From NCBI GenBank assembly GCA_003486785.1, contig DNFZ01000125.1:1-6051 (forward strand): DNA of 6,051 nt, in the 5' to 3' direction. The position numbers and the translations under genes were made by a program. This DNA comes from Clostridiales bacterium (GTDB lineage: Bacteria > Bacillota > Clostridia > Christensenellales > CAG-138). Under the pieces are notes generated by a model that was given only the letters and a program-made list of their open reading frames with translations, had not been told where the DNA came from and made no database searches. Shown here piece after piece: positions 5,107 through 6,051 of this stretch (positions within the stretch are counted from its first letter, which is position 1; each line of letters opens with the position of its first letter).

Positions 5107-6051
5107 TTACTGTTTGAGCCGTTCCAGCACTTCCGCAAGTTTCGGCATGGCGGGTATGCCGCCGCGCCGCTCTACACAGAGAGAGGCGGTCGCATTGCCA
5201 AATAAAGCATAGTCCGCCGCGTCGTCGAGGCTGACCGCCTTGAGCGGTTTGCCGGAGGCGAGGAAGCGATAGAGAAATCCGCCGAAGAAGGAATCGCCCG
5301 CGCCGGTGGTGTCCACTGCGTTGGCGCGAAAACCGGGCACAAGCCGGCTCTCTTTGCCGACGCGGATATATGCGCCCTCGGAGCCAAGCGTGATGGCAGC
5401 GATCTTAACGCCTTGATCAAGCAGCACATCCGCGGCCTTCTGCGAGTCGGTTTCCCCCGTGAGCAGCGGCAGCTCTTCGTCGGAAACCTTCATGATGTCC
5501 GCTGTCGCGATCAGCGAGCGCATGAAGCGAATTGCTTCGTCCTTGCCGCTCCAGAGCGACGCGCGATAGTTCGGGTCGTAGGAGATCACCGCACCGGCGG
5601 CTTTGGCGATGTCGATTGCCTCATAGGTCGCCGCGCGGGAAGGTTCCTGTGTGAGCGAGAGAGAGCCTGTATGAAATACTTTGGTGTGGGTGAGCATCTC
5701 ACGGTCGAGCTCATCCGGGCGCAGCTGCGTGTCCGCGCCGGGCTTGCGGGCGAAGGAGAATTCACGCTCGCCGTTAGGCTTGAGCGCGACGAAAGCCAGC
5801 GTGGTGAATACGTCTTCCGCCTCGATGAGCGCATGCATGTCCACACCCGCACCCAGCATTGCCTGCTTGAGAAACGCGCCGTGCATATCCTTGCCGACTT
5901 TGCCAATAAATCCGGTTTTTGCTCCGCACTGCGATGCCGCGCAGAGCAGATTGGTCACCGCGCCGCCGGGGTTTTGCTCAAACAGGCGCTGACCGGCGGG
6001 GGAAATGCCGCTCTCTGTAAAGTCGATGAGCAGTTCGCCGAGAGAAACGAT
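5107..6051 (-). CDS. PfkB-family sugar kinase, fructokinase-like (5' end cut by window edge)
   Basis: ATP-dependent cytoplasmic sugar kinase of the ribokinase/PfkB fold; 314 residues are visible. The frame runs open to base 6051, and the first visible residues are IVSLGELLIDFTESG. In relatives this strand starts a few residues from the N-terminus, so only the first handful of residues is missing. The substrate-site NPGGA motif is at 27-31, followed by the PfkB signature GFIGKVGKDMHG near 47-58. The fructokinase-typical GSLSLTQEPSR is at about 129-139, YDPNYRASLW at 158-167, and the anion-hole/catalytic DTTGAGDSF at 247-255, with Asp253 as catalytic base. A shorter version starting at the GTG at 5958 would lose the first strand and the NPGGA motif, so it is wrong. 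Fructose is the best guess; other hexoses, ketosugars or 2-keto-3-deoxygluconate are possible. It is codirectional with the lyase operon but separated by a terminator and a fresh promoter. Confidence 0.9.
   Translation of the reverse strand: MVSLGELLIDFTESGISPAGQRLFEQNPGGAVTNLLCAASQCGAKTGFIGKVGKDMHGAFLKQAMLGAGVDMHALIEAEDVFTTLAFVALKPNGEREFSFARKPGADTQLRPDELDREMLTHTKVFHTGSLSLTQEPSRAATYEAIDIAKAAGAVISYDPNYRASLWSGKDEAIRFMRSLIATADIMKVSDEELPLLTGETDSQKAADVLLDQGVKIAAITLGSEGAYIRVGKESRLVPGFRANAVDTTGAGDSFFGGFLYRFLASGKPLKAVSLDDAADYALFGNATASLCVERRGGIPAMPKLAEVLERLKQ

Noticed and set aside
5107..5958. Kinase starting at the GTG at 5958
   Set aside because: The frame continues upstream with the typical first strand GELLIDF and the NPGGA motif, so the true start lies beyond the window.
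1..6051. Microcompartment, mobile element, CRISPR or phage content
   Set aside because: No shell protein, targeting peptide, transposase, integrase, terminal repeat or repeat-spacer pattern is visible on either strand.

Overview
The window looks like chromosomal DNA of an anaerobic, moderately GC-rich member of the Bacillota, probably class Clostridia. The pointers are a Spo0A C-terminal domain, strong Gram-positive style ribosome binding sites, a perfect TATAAT promoter and an oxygen-sensitive glycyl radical enzyme with its radical SAM activase. No rRNA, tRNA, CRISPR array, insertion sequence or microcompartment shell gene is visible.

Layout. Bases 26-352 (+) encode a short stand-alone Spo0A-type DNA-binding domain with no receiver domain. 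A symmetric hairpin at 412-443 lies between this gene and the convergent minus-strand genes and can terminate both. On the minus strand, read from 4811 down to 461, is a compact three-gene operon with gaps of 53 and 50 bp: a glycyl radical enzyme (829 aa), its activating enzyme (310 aa, radical SAM plus two ferredoxin-type clusters), and a 274-aa protein of the pyridoxamine 5'-phosphate oxidase-like flavin split-barrel family. The last protein appears to contain two tandem copies of the barrel. The operon has its own sigma-A type promoter (-10 at 4931-4936, -35 at 4954-4959). A 7-bp inverted repeat brackets the -35 box, and the leader of about 110 nt can fold over the ribosome binding site. 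Upstream on the same strand (5107 to the window edge) is a nearly complete PfkB-family sugar kinase, most like fructokinases, followed by its own terminator at 5068-5091.

How the genes fit together. The activase should use S-adenosylmethionine and a reduced [4Fe-4S] cluster to place the radical on the glycine of the lyase. The lyase carries the Cys-x-Glu pair of the dehydratase/lyase/decarboxylase branch, so it is not a pyruvate formate-lyase. Its substrate-loop residues do not match choline TMA-lyase, glycerol or propanediol dehydratase, hydroxyproline dehydratase, or E. coli PflD as I recall them. The likely flavoprotein is the third product of the same operon and could act on the lyase product or supply electrons, but this is not shown by the sequence.

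The best candidate for something undescribed is the operon made of this unassigned glycyl radical enzyme, its activase and the duplicated split-barrel protein.
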